Below are positions 51,722-59,926 of a stretch of DNA of 64,000 bases, piece after piece. A program made the translations under genes and the position numbers. Source of the stretch: Alkalibacter saccharofermentans DSM 14828 (GTDB taxonomy: Bacteria; Bacillota; Clostridia; Eubacteriales; Alkalibacteraceae); NCBI RefSeq assembly GCF_900128885.1, contig NZ_FQTU01000001.1, positions 186,001 to 250,000 of the forward strand, written 5' to 3'. Numbering within the stretch: the stretch's first letter is position 1; every line of letters begins with the position of its first letter. Below the pieces are notes generated by a model that made no database searches, was not told the origin of the DNA, and was given only the letters and a program-made list of their open reading frames with translations.

Positions 51722-52666
51722 CTATTTCGCATTCTTTACAAGGTGTTCTCCTGTCTTTTCATCAGTTACTAAAATATCAACTAATCCGCTCCTTGCAACA
51801 AGTTTAGTAGCAGGCAATTTCGAATTCCCGCCGGCTACTGCTATTTTTATCGGGATTTTTTTATAATCTTCCGAGGCTATGCCTATGGTCCTTGTCAATA
51901 TCTCAAGATCCACTTCATTTCCATCTCTGTCGAGATATATGCTGGATACTATATCGCACTCCACTTTGGCTCTTCTCAATTCCTCTATATCGCTTTCCAT
52001 GAAGTAACCTGAAGATAAAACAGAAGCATCCTCTGCCGAAAGGCAGCCAAAGCTGTGGACAGCCATATCGAGTTTTTTTAAACTTTTAAATACCAGATCA
52101 ATTTGTGCATCTTCCATTAAAACTTTTTTTATCTCGCTACTTCCTACAATAGCCGGAGCATGAAGCTGCAAAAAACTGCCATTATATGCCTTGCCCAAAG
52201 TTGCTGCTATTTGACTTGCATGAAATTCAGAATCGGTATTTCCATACCCACCCATCAGTGGAACGAATTGTGCTTCTATACAAGGCATTTCATTGTCCCC
52301 GGCATAATTTTTTAGCGCTCGCATAGTCGATCCCCATCCTACGCCTACTTTGGCTCCTTTTTTCAGATGCCTCTCCAGGACATCCATGGCTTTTTCCGAT
52401 AGCAGCCTTTGAAGCACATTAATCTCATCGTCGAAAGGAACAATATGCACCTCTGCAAGAGGATAGCTCCTTTTGATAGCATCTTCCATATCCATATACG
52501 AGTCTAGAGTATTTATTTTAATATCAACTATTCCTTCTTCTTCGCACTTTGAAAGGCTCCTGGAAACAGCCATCCTTGAAATATTCATTATATCCGCTAT
52601 CTTTTGTTGCGTCATCTTTTTCTCATAATAAAGCCTCGCTATTTTAACCAAATCTGATTTTTTCAT
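51722..52666 (-). CDS. SorC/DeoR-type sugar-binding transcriptional regulator
   Basis: A 314-residue regulator: N-terminal helix-turn-helix (LYYEKKMTQQKIADIMNISR then MAVSRSLSKCEEEG) and a C-terminal sugar-phosphate-binding domain (about 60-310; VGVGWGSTMRAL, VPLMGGYGN, VAGGNSKLPA). It belongs to the SorC family that includes the Bacillus deoxyribonucleoside regulator DeoR. It is divergent from deoC, and paired GTTCA-type palindromes lie at the deoC promoter. The inducer is probably deoxyribose 5-phosphate (inference). Confidence 0.88.
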   Translation of the reverse strand: MKKSDLVKIARLYYEKKMTQQKIADIMNISRMAVSRSLSKCEEEGIVDIKINTLDSYMDMEDAIKRSYPLAEVHIVPFDDEINVLQRLLSEKAMDVLERHLKKGAKVGVGWGSTMRALKNYAGDNEMPCIEAQFVPLMGGYGNTDSEFHASQIAATLGKAYNGSFLQLHAPAIVGSSEIKKVLMEDAQIDLVFKSLKKLDMAVHSFGCLSAEDASVLSSGYFMESDIEELRRAKVECDIVSSIYLDRDGNEVDLEILTRTIGIASEDYKKIPIKIAVAGGNSKLPATKLVARSGLVDILVTDEKTGEHLVKNAK

Positions 52667-52726
52667 CTGCTGCTCCTTTTCAGTATATAATAGTATTATA
52701 ATATCGTTGTTGATGTAAAGTAAAGA

Positions 52727-52755
52727 TTGACATCTTCATTTTTTCTTTATATACT
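52727..52755 (+). promoter_or_regulatory. Promoter of deoC
   Basis: TTGACA at 52727-52732, 17-base spacer, TATACT at 52750-52755. Confidence 0.8.
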
Positions 52756-52762
52756 ATATCTA

Positions 52763-52795
52763 TGTTCATTTTAACACACTTGCGTTCATATGAAC
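52763..52795. promoter_or_regulatory. Paired operator of deoC
   Basis: A perfect palindrome GTTCATATGAAC (52784-52795) and an imperfect one TGTTCATTTTAACA (52763-52776), centres 20 bp apart (two helical turns), start right after the -10 box. This is a repressor arrangement, most likely for the divergent SorC-type regulator. Confidence 0.7.
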
Positions 52796-52821
52796 ACAAT
52801 TAATTCAAGGAGGGATCAAAT

Positions 52822-53481
52822 ATGATCACTAAAGAACAACTGGTACGTTATATCGATCATTCACTGTTAAAGCCAAACCTTACCAACGAGGACATCATAA
52901 ATGGATGTCTATATGCAAAGGATCTAAACTGTGTGTCCGTTTGCGTAAATTCTAACAGAGTAAAAATGGCTTACGACGTTTTAAAGGATACCCAAACAGC
53001 CGTAGGTACTGTGGTGGGGTTCCCATCAGGGGCCCACACTACTTATATCAAGGCTTTGGAAACTGAAGAAGCATATAAAAACGGAGCTACCGAGATAGAC
53101 ATGGTAATAGACATCGGAGCTATTCGTTCAGGTGATATAGACTACGTCCGCAACGATATATCCGAAGTAGTAAAGTCATCTCCCGCCATAGTAAAGGTAA
53201 TACTTGAAACCGCTTATCTGACAGACGAAGAAATTATTTTAGGAAGCAAGCTTTGTGAGGAAGCAGGCGCACACTACGTTAAGACATCAACAGGATTTGC
53301 CCACGAAGGAGCTACCATCAAGAACATTCTTCTTATGAAAAACGCTGTAAGCGATAAAATGAAAATTAAGGCAGCTGGTGGAATAACAGACCTGAAATTC
53401 TCATTGGAGCTTATCGAAGCCGGATGTACCAGACTTGGCACGAGCAAGACAACTCAGATATTAGCAGAGCTGGATAAGTAA
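52822..53481 (+). CDS. deoC: Deoxyribose-phosphate aldolase
   Basis: Class I aldolase splitting 2-deoxyribose 5-phosphate into acetaldehyde and glyceraldehyde 3-phosphate, 219 residues. Seen: IDHSLLKPNLT, VVGFPSGAHTT, the catalytic Asp region EIDMVIDIGA, KVILETAYL, the Schiff-base lysine in YVKTSTGFA and the second lysine in IKAAGGI. Start follows AAGGAGGGATCAAAT. It is a single-gene transcript ending at the hairpin at 53489. Confidence 0.96.
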   Translation: MITKEQLVRYIDHSLLKPNLTNEDIINGCLYAKDLNCVSVCVNSNRVKMAYDVLKDTQTAVGTVVGFPSGAHTTYIKALETEEAYKNGATEIDMVIDIGAIRSGDIDYVRNDISEVVKSSPAIVKVILETAYLTDEEIILGSKLCEEAGAHYVKTSTGFAHEGATIKNILLMKNAVSDKMKIKAAGGITDLKFSLELIEAGCTRLGTSKTTQILAELDK

Positions 53482-53488
53482 TAAAACA

Positions 53489-53535
53489 GGCGGCGATTCC
53501 ATGCACTCTCAGTGCAATAGATCACCGCCATTTTT
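53489..53535. terminator. Terminator of deoC
   Basis: A branched or bulged stem closed by GGCGG/CCGCC with an inner TGCACT/AGTGCA helix, followed by TTTTT on the plus strand; it may also serve the converging MerR gene. Confidence 0.75.
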
Positions 53536-53541
53536 ATGATT

Positions 53542-54351
53542 CTAATTAGGTTTATTTACAGGAATCTGCAATTCGGTTAACCACTCTTCTTCACTTTCCT
53601 TGTTCCAAATGCCGTCTATGTAGCTTTCCCTTGGGGCTCCCGCTATCTCGTATCCATTGGTTTCAATCCACTTGAAAGCAAAGGCATATGCTTGTGCCAA
53701 ACCTGAGTATGCTCCCTTGTGCATGACAGACACCGCAGTTACAGCTTCGATCTTCTTAAACTTGATATCATCAAAGTCATCCCTGAAACTGTCAACAGCT
53801 TCACAGAACTCAATATTGAAATCTTTGTCCTTGTACTCTCCGTCAAGATACTCTATGAAGCAATATTCCGGCACTCTACATTTAAGATCTGAATATTTTT
53901 CTGAGATGACTCTTCCTATTTCGGGTATCAACTCAAAGTAGGAATCGTAGCTCGGAACCGTCAACTTTTTAGAATAAACGATGCATTCCGGTAATTCCTT
54001 GATTGTTGCAACATAATTCATAAAACCATCCTCCTTTTGATGTAGAACAAATTCTATCCTGGAGATTGTTTCTTTTACGCGATTCAATTGGTCAATCAAT
54101 TCAAATTTTCGCCTTATCAAAAACCTATCCGGGTTATCCCCTGACATTATAGATTTTATGTCTTCGATGCCAAGTCCCATTTGCCTATAAGATTGAATCC
54201 GGTGAAGTACAAGTAATTGATCAGTTGCATAATACCTGTGCTTAGTAAACTTGTCTATCATTTCCGGCTTTAACAGGCCCTGCTCATCATAATAGCGAAG
54301 GGTCTTCACAGTTGTTTTTCCCATCTTTGAAAATTCACCAATACGAAACAT
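53542..54351 (-). CDS. MerR family regulator with GyrI-like effector domain
   Basis: A 269-residue regulator of the BmrR/BltR kind: MerR helix-turn-helix (RIGEFSKMGKTTVKTLRYYD, residues 2-21), a coiled dimerisation helix (about 75-105) and a C-terminal GyrI-like small-molecule-binding domain (about 115-265). The effector is unknown and no transporter is adjacent apart from a small membrane protein gene upstream. The ATG at 54351 follows AAAGGAGATGAATGC; the longer frame to 54402 has no such site. Confidence 0.88.
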   Translation of the reverse strand: MFRIGEFSKMGKTTVKTLRYYDEQGLLKPEMIDKFTKHRYYATDQLLVLHRIQSYRQMGLGIEDIKSIMSGDNPDRFLIRRKFELIDQLNRVKETISRIEFVLHQKEDGFMNYVATIKELPECIVYSKKLTVPSYDSYFELIPEIGRVISEKYSDLKCRVPEYCFIEYLDGEYKDKDFNIEFCEAVDSFRDDFDDIKFKKIEAVTAVSVMHKGAYSGLAQAYAFAFKWIETNGYEIAGAPRESYIDGIWNKESEEEWLTELQIPVNKPN

Positions 54352-54416
54352 GCATTCATCTCCTTTACTAAATCCTACATCCTCCCCCAAGGGGAGATGC
54401 AATGCATTTATGGTTT

Positions 54417-54650
54417 TTACGAAATAGCTTGCTGATCCCTGAGATTATCTGCAGAGCTTTTATTCCATATGTATGCGATTATTATTGCGATTAACATGGC
54501 TTTGCTGCCGATTTCTTCTTGCAGATTACCTGTAATCTTTAAGAAAGCATAGCTTGATAAAAAGAGCATTGACACGGTCCACAAAACAGCTACAAAAACA
54601 AATATTTTTTTATATGATTCCCTACTGTATGCTACATCAAGCTCTTTCAT
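54417..54650 (-). CDS. Small two-helix membrane protein, unknown
   Basis: A 77-residue protein with two membrane helices (about 17-37 and 48-65) and short charged ends. I do not recognise it. The start at 54650 has GGTGA five bases upstream. It precedes the MerR gene on the same strand with a 65-base gap. Confidence 0.55.
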   Translation of the reverse strand: MKELDVAYSRESYKKIFVFVAVLWTVSMLFLSSYAFLKITGNLQEEIGSKAMLIAIIIAYIWNKSSADNLRDQQAIS

Positions 54651-54876
54651 AATATTCACCATGCTTTCTATAATCCATTGATACAGTTCTTATATCTTAA
54701 TTGCAAGTAAATACCAGTTACATTATAACACAATCAGTTCACAATAGAGATCTTTTTAGCAGTGATAGCAACTTTTTTTCTACCACATTAAATTATAATT
54801 CAAATTAAAAGGATTAATGGTTGAAATTATGTTAAAATATATATAAGACAAACATAAATGCAAGGAGGCTAACATC

Positions 54877-55302
54877 ATGTATAAAAAAATTCTGGTACCT
54901 ACGGATGCTTCAGATTTTTCAAAAAGGGCATTATTGGAAGCCATCGCAATTGCGCATATGACTGAAGGAGATATATTTCTTTTGAATGTCACTCATTCTC
55001 CCGACTCATACTGGGGATATACAGCTTCCTACGGCTTGACAGTCAATCAGGAGTCTTTAAGGGAGTTGGGAAATCTGGCAATAGAGATTTCAATGGCAGA
55101 CATCACTACCGATATACCTCTAAAGCCAATAATCAAGTTCGGAAATCCTTCAAATCAGATAATTGAAACAGCTGAAGAACAGGACGTGGATTTGATAGTA
55201 ATGGGAAGTCACGGACACGGCTTCGTAGCCGGTGCTCTTTTGGGCAGCGTGAGCCAAAGGGTCTTGCATCAAGCCCAGTGCCCTGTTATGATCGTTAAAT
55301 AA
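54877..55302 (+). CDS. Universal stress protein (UspA family)
   Basis: A 141-residue single-domain Usp protein with KILVPTDASDFSKRALLEA at the N-terminus and the ATP-binding motif GSHGHGFVAGALLGSVSQRV (G-x2-G-x9-G-S/T) near residue 110. Predicted ATP-binding cytosolic stress protein. Start follows AAGGAGGCTAACATC. It is a single gene ended by a strong terminator. Confidence 0.94.
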   Translation: MYKKILVPTDASDFSKRALLEAIAIAHMTEGDIFLLNVTHSPDSYWGYTASYGLTVNQESLRELGNLAIEISMADITTDIPLKPIIKFGNPSNQIIETAEEQDVDLIVMGSHGHGFVAGALLGSVSQRVLHQAQCPVMIVK

Positions 55303-55303
55303 T

Positions 55304-55345
55304 AAAAAACCTGCCATTTAATATAATTTGGCAGGTTTTTTATTT
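55304..55345. terminator. Bidirectional terminator
   Basis: Perfect 13-bp stem (55304-55316 with 55329-55341), A-rich before and T-rich after, between converging usp and putP genes. Confidence 0.85.
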
Positions 55346-55346
55346 A

Positions 55347-56876
55347 TTATATGTCTGCATTCATGAATTCATCGAATTCCTTTTTAAGATCTTCTGAAGG
55401 TTCCTTGGTCAATAGGCTTACAACTATTATAAATGCAATAGATATCCCAAACGCTGGAAGTATCTCATAAAGATTTATATACTCTTTAATGAAATTTCTC
55501 CAAACCAAAACGGTAATGCCTCCGGATAGTATTCCGGCCAAAGCCCCCTGCCAATTCATGCGTTTCCAATACAATGACATCAGTATTGCCGGCCCAAAGG
55601 CTGCACCAAATCCTGCCCAAGCGTATGCTACAAGGTCAAATACCGAGCTGTCAGGGTCCCTGGCAATGATTATTGCTATAAACGCCACTACTAAAACGCT
55701 GATTCGGCTTATCCATAAAAGCTGTTTATCCGTTAGCTTTGAAAACATATTCTTGCAAATGTCCTCTGATACTGCAGAAGATGTAACCAATAGCTGAGAA
55801 TCCGCAGTGCTCATTATAGCCGACAGGATTGCCGTCAATAAAATCCCTGCTATTATTGATAATCCGGGTCCTGAAAGGATGTTCTGAACCAAATAAATGA
55901 AGATTCTTTCACCATCCAGAGTATTCAATACGTCAGCAGAAACTATCGTCGACATGTAAGCCTTGCCTATGACGCCCAGCAATGTGGATGCCGCCAAAGT
56001 GCAAACTACCCAAACCGTCGCAATCCTTCTGGCTGGCTTTATTTCGTTTGAATGGCTGATCCCCATGAACCTCGCCAGTATATGTGGCTGACCAAAATAA
56101 CCCAACCCCCATGCTGCTATGGACACAATTCCCAACAAACTTAAGGTTTCTGTGCCAAACCACTCACTCGCACCGAAGCTTCCCGGCAGTTCTGCCAATC
56201 CAGCGGCTATATCAAAGGTTTGCTCTGCTCCACCTAGTTGGATGACTGCTATGATCGGAAGAATTATTATAGCAAAAAACATCATGATTCCTTGAATCAG
56301 GTCAGTCCAGCAAACAGCCAGAAATCCACCTAAAAAAGTATATGAAACAATCACTATGGCTCCTGCTACAAGAGCTGTGGTATAATCCAATCCGAATACA
56401 GCATTAAACAGCTTAGCACCTGCTGAAAATTGTGCTGCTGTATAAATCAGAAAAAACGTTACAATAAATGCAGCTGAAATAAGTTTTATCAAATGAGTCT
56501 TGTCCTTAAACCTGTTTTCCATGTAAGTAGGTATAGTTATGGCATCGCCTGCATGTTCAGAATATTTCCTCAGCCTCTTTGCCAGTATCAGCCAATTTAA
56601 ATAAGTCCCCAATGCTAGACCGACAGCAGTCCATACCGCTTCTGCCATTCCGCTGTTTCTAGTCAGCAAAAAAGCTGTCCCGGGAAGTCCCATTAGCAGC
56701 CATCCGCTCATGTCTGAAGCCTGAGCGCTCATCGATGTAACCCATACATTAAGATTTCGACCACCTAAAAAATAGTCTGCCTGACTATTGCTGTTTTTAA
56801 AGAAATACGCTCCAATCCCGAGCAAAAAAACAAGATAAAACCCCAATACAATTCCATGAATCGTTACATCTGTCAT
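55347..56876 (-). CDS. putP: Sodium/proline symporter
   Basis: Sodium:solute symporter family (SSF), 509 residues with about 13 helices. PutP segments: NSQADYFLGGRNLNVWVTSM, SAQASDMSGWLLMGLPG, GLGYFGQPHILARFM and AILSAIMSTADSQLLVTSSA. These match the sodium/proline group rather than pantothenate or glucose symporters. The ATG at 56876 follows AGGAGTGGTGTA; a longer frame to 56927 lacks a ribosome binding site. Proline uptake can feed osmotic protection or Stickland fermentation (inference). Confidence 0.92.
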   Translation of the reverse strand: MTDVTIHGIVLGFYLVFLLGIGAYFFKNSNSQADYFLGGRNLNVWVTSMSAQASDMSGWLLMGLPGTAFLLTRNSGMAEAVWTAVGLALGTYLNWLILAKRLRKYSEHAGDAITIPTYMENRFKDKTHLIKLISAAFIVTFFLIYTAAQFSAGAKLFNAVFGLDYTTALVAGAIVIVSYTFLGGFLAVCWTDLIQGIMMFFAIIILPIIAVIQLGGAEQTFDIAAGLAELPGSFGASEWFGTETLSLLGIVSIAAWGLGYFGQPHILARFMGISHSNEIKPARRIATVWVVCTLAASTLLGVIGKAYMSTIVSADVLNTLDGERIFIYLVQNILSGPGLSIIAGILLTAILSAIMSTADSQLLVTSSAVSEDICKNMFSKLTDKQLLWISRISVLVVAFIAIIIARDPDSSVFDLVAYAWAGFGAAFGPAILMSLYWKRMNWQGALAGILSGGITVLVWRNFIKEYINLYEILPAFGISIAFIIVVSLLTKEPSEDLKKEFDEFMNADI

Positions 56877-56996
56877 TACACCACTCCTACTGTTTAATAT
56901 GTTTATGGTATTCGAAACAATACCCATGGACTAGGAAAGTTCGCCTTTTATTAAAGCTACAACTTTGCTAAGCCACCAAAATATTTCGAATAAATA

Positions 56997-57386
56997 TTAT
57001 AAAGATATATCCAGGGCTTTCATGATAAAGCCAATTCCCAATCCTGCAAAGCCACCGATGCTCGCCCACATGAGGTTGCCTGTAACGAGCCCTGCTGCAG
57101 TACCTAAAATAAATCCGCCGATCATCATCATCTCATCGCTTTCGTCTTCTTCATCGACTTCGTCGTTGATGTCGTTATAAGTCCTGTATTCATTTTCTTT
57201 AATCAAATAGTCTATCGATACATCAAATATGTCGCTGATCTTTATGAGCTCCTCTGTAGATGGATAAGATTGGCCTTGCTCCCATTTCACAACATTTCCG
57301 AAGGGAACATCAAGAATATTTGCCAATTTATCTTGAGAAATATGTTTTTCAGTTCTCAGTCTTTCTATACGTTCTGCAAATTTCAT
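56997..57386 (-). CDS. XRE-type regulator with C-terminal membrane hairpin
   Basis: A 129-residue protein: Cro/CI helix-turn-helix (IERLRTEKHISQDKLANILD, residues about 6-60), a strongly acidic linker (about 65-90, runs of D/E and MMM), and two glycine-rich membrane helices (about 90-108 and 111-126). Such membrane-tethered XRE proteins are known in Firmicutes, but no target is evident. The ATG at 57386 follows ACGAGGTGAGTTAC. Confidence 0.8.
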   Translation of the reverse strand: MKFAERIERLRTEKHISQDKLANILDVPFGNVVKWEQGQSYPSTEELIKISDIFDVSIDYLIKENEYRTYNDINDEVDEEDESDEMMMIGGFILGTAAGLVTGNLMWASIGGFAGLGIGFIMKALDISL

Positions 57387-57600
57387 GTAACTCACCTCGT
57401 TTCTTATGTAATAGTTTCATATAAAGGACTAAAGAACATTATACCCCTGAAAAAAGAATTTTTAAAGTGGTTTTTATATATTTTTGAAATTTTTCTTCTA
57501 TAATATATCATGGTTGCTGAAAGATGTCGTATATTTCATTTTAATGGTTTGCGACCTTTGTATTATGGGAATACTATATTATAAAGAAAGGATGATGTAC

Positions 57601-58095
57601 ATGGTCGATAATATTGTTCTATTTCGACATGGAAAGGCTCAAGACAAAGGTTCATCAATCTCCGACGAACTTCGTCAATTAACCAAGGAAGGTATTGTCA
57701 GCCTGCAATCGGAAATGATAGGTCTGATTAATATGCTGCCAAAATATCTAAATATCCAAATTTGGGCCAGCCCCCTTAAGAGAAGTCTTGAAACTGCAGA
57801 GATTATTGACAGCTATTTAAAAAGCCAAAATATTATTATATACGACTTTATAGGAAGCGGTGCATATAGCGCCTTAATAAACGAGCTTAGATCATGTTCC
57901 AATGATACGGTTTTAATTGCTGGACATGAGCCTTGGCTTGGTGACTGGAGCAAACGGATGACCGGTTGTCACCTACCTTTTAAAAAGGGAGCAGCAGCTC
58001 TCTTGAAGCCGGATTCGTCTTTTGATAAGTTTGATATCTCATGGTTTCTCCAGCCTTATGCGCTAACAGAACTCAGCTGCAAGATAAAGAGGTGA
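57601..58095 (+). CDS. SixA-like histidine phosphatase
   Basis: A 164-residue histidine phosphatase (phosphoglycerate mutase superfamily). The catalytic motif LFRHGKAQDKG lies at residues 6-16, the acidic segment SPLKRSLETAE near 60 and the second active His in AGHEPWLGD near 105. The small size fits SixA phosphohistidine phosphatases. It starts a plus-strand block with CHAD, Ppx and Ppk genes, where SixA-like genes are often found. The ATG at 57601 lies nine bases after AGAAAGG. Confidence 0.82.
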   Translation: MVDNIVLFRHGKAQDKGSSISDELRQLTKEGIVSLQSEMIGLINMLPKYLNIQIWASPLKRSLETAEIIDSYLKSQNIIIYDFIGSGAYSALINELRSCSNDTVLIAGHEPWLGDWSKRMTGCHLPFKKGAAALLKPDSSFDKFDISWFLQPYALTELSCKIKR

Positions 58096-58101
58096 TTGTA
58101 A

Positions 58102-58911
58102 TTGGGCTTGGATATGATACTAAACTCAGCATTAAAAGAACTTGAAGGTACCGTGAAAGATCTATTTTGCAAAAAAGACGATCCCGAATCAGTTCATACT
58201 TTTAGAATCAAGGCAAGACAGCTTCGCTCCCTGCTTTATTTTTTTAAGCCTTTGATTGAACCTAATAGCTACTCAGCTTACCAAGCCACCTTGAAAAATT
58301 TGGGTCTTGCTTTTTCAGAAATCCGGGAATACGATGTCATTATTAAATATTGGATGGAAATAACCGCCTCCAACGAAGATATACTTCCCTTTCCCGCCAA
58401 GGTAACTGACTATTTTTCTCAAAGATTGACTCAGCTAAAGAAAGATACTTACCACAAAGTAGATGAAGATTATGTTTTAAAAAACATAAAGTCGATTGAT
58501 ACATCTCTTCTGATATACAATAGCAAAATAACTTCCCAGAAGGATTTTGAAAAATACTGTAAAAAGAGAATTGCATCGATAATAAAAAAGATATCAATCG
58601 ATTTCGATAATTTAAATATCAATGACGATGAAGCTGTTCACAGTTTGCGAAAATTAATCAAAAAGCTGCGATATTCTCTTAAATGCCTGCAACCCCATAC
58701 AAAATCTGACTATGAAAAATTGTTAAAAAACAGCAAAAATATTTCTGATGTCCTGGGCGTCATCTGTGATTGCAACAGATTTATATGGATTTTAAGCAAT
58801 ATCGGTAAATCTTCGTCTCTCGAATTTACATTTGAAAAGGGCGTTTTTACAGGATGGCTTATCGAAAAAAGATCAGCATACCTAGGCATGCTTAACAATT
58901 TACGTGTTTAA
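58102..58911 (+). CDS. CHAD domain protein
   Basis: A 269-residue all-helical CHAD (conserved histidine alpha-helical domain) protein. The two His-containing basic motifs are visible: SVHTFRIKARQLRSLLYFF (about 27-45) and AVHSLRKLIKKLRYSLKCL (about 178-196). CHAD domains bind polyphosphate, and the gene sits directly upstream of ppx and ppk. The start is a TTG with GAGGTGA eight bases upstream, six bases after the SixA-like gene. A role in localising or buffering polyP is inference. Confidence 0.87.
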   Translation: MGLDMILNSALKELEGTVKDLFCKKDDPESVHTFRIKARQLRSLLYFFKPLIEPNSYSAYQATLKNLGLAFSEIREYDVIIKYWMEITASNEDILPFPAKVTDYFSQRLTQLKKDTYHKVDEDYVLKNIKSIDTSLLIYNSKITSQKDFEKYCKKRIASIIKKISIDFDNLNINDDEAVHSLRKLIKKLRYSLKCLQPHTKSDYEKLLKNSKNISDVLGVICDCNRFIWILSNIGKSSSLEFTFEKGVFTGWLIEKRSAYLGMLNNLRV

Positions 58912-58945
58912 TCAATATTAATATAGTTTTAACAGAGCGTTAACA
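58907..58945 (+). promoter_or_regulatory. Pho-box-like array upstream of ppx-ppk
   Basis: TTAACA at 58929-58934 and 58940-58945, plus weaker TTAATA at 58918 and TTTAAT at 58907, all on an 11-bp register. This is the layout of PhoP boxes in Firmicutes (TT(A/T)ACA-like repeats every 11 bp). A TATAAA-like -10 lies at 58955, and the ppx start codon at 59006. Confidence 0.65.
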
Positions 58946-59005
58946 TTGAACTGATATAAATAAAGTCCAATTGCATATAAAATAATTCTACAGGAGGGAT
59001 GTCAC

Positions 59006-59926
59006 ATGATCTATGCGCTGGTTGATGTGGGTTCAAATACAATGAGGATGAATATCTACAAATGCGAAGAGCACAGTATAAAACTGCTGTTTGGAACCAA
59101 AAATCCTGCTGGGCTTGCAGGTTACGTGGAGAATGGATCAATGTCACAAAAGGGCATCAAAAAAGCCATCAGCGTACTGATGGAATTTAAAAGCATAGTC
59201 GATAATTTTGATATTGACGAGCTTTACGTATTTGCTACTGCCTCTTTAAGGAACATAGACAACAGTGAAGACGCTGTAGATCAGATACAAAACAAAACCG
59301 GGCTAAACATAGATGTCATTTCCGGAGAAGATGAGGCAATACTAGATTTTATAGGTGCGACAAAGGTGGTAGATGTTACTGATGGACTCATCGTCGACAT
59401 CGGCGGTGGCAGTACCGAGTTAGTGACATTTGAAAACAAGAAAATTATAAATGCCATAAGCATACCGATAGGATCCTTGAATCTATACAAAAAATGCGTC
59501 AGCCAATTATTGCCTGACAAAAAAGAAAAGAAACTAATAAGGGATACTATAAAATCCGAGCTGGAAGATATCGGAGAAATCATAAACAAGCCTTACAAAA
59601 TAATTTGCGGAGTAGGCGGAACAGTCAGGGCAACAAAAAAATTAAATAACTCGATTTACGATCTCCCAGATGAAAATATTGAAATTGACATAAAAAATAT
59701 CAAAAAAATCTTAAAGATTCTATCAAAGAACTCCCGCGACTCCCTTGATGCCATTTTGCAGGTCGTGCCGGATAGGATTCATACGATAATACCTGGCATG
59801 ATGATTTTAAACGAGGTCAGCAAGGTCTTTAAAAGCGACCAAATCGTGGTAAGCTCATACGGAGTCAGAGAGGGTTATCTATACGACAAAATATTAAAGG
59901 AGAAGGCTTTGTATGGAAAACCATAA
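59006..59926 (+). CDS. ppx: Exopolyphosphatase, Ppx/GppA family
   Basis: Removes terminal phosphates from polyphosphate, or hydrolyses pppGpp. The 306-residue protein has the ASKHA ATPase-fold motifs: VDVGSNTMRMNIYK (residues 5-18), catalytic Glu in ISGEDEAILDF, the phosphate loop VDIGGGSTELV near 130 and CGVGGTVRA near 205. It is the short type, without the C-terminal HD domain of the E. coli enzyme. Start follows CAGGAGGGATGTCAC. It overlaps ppk by 14 bases. Confidence 0.9.
   Translation: MIYALVDVGSNTMRMNIYKCEEHSIKLLFGTKNPAGLAGYVENGSMSQKGIKKAISVLMEFKSIVDNFDIDELYVFATASLRNIDNSEDAVDQIQNKTGLNIDVISGEDEAILDFIGATKVVDVTDGLIVDIGGGSTELVTFENKKIINAISIPIGSLNLYKKCVSQLLPDKKEKKLIRDTIKSELEDIGEIINKPYKIICGVGGTVRATKKLNNSIYDLPDENIEIDIKNIKKILKILSKNSRDSLDAILQVVPDRIHTIIPGMMILNEVSKVFKSDQIVVSSYGVREGYLYDKILKEKALYGKP

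Noticed and set aside
51604..51732. Longer S15 protein with 43 extra N-terminal residues
   Set aside because: S15 begins at the ATG at 51603 with an ideal AGGAGG site; the extension covers promoter and leader sequence.
57484..57600. Longer SixA-like protein with hydrophobic N-terminus
   Set aside because: The extension lacks a ribosome binding site and the family begins at the RHG segment just after the ATG at 57601.
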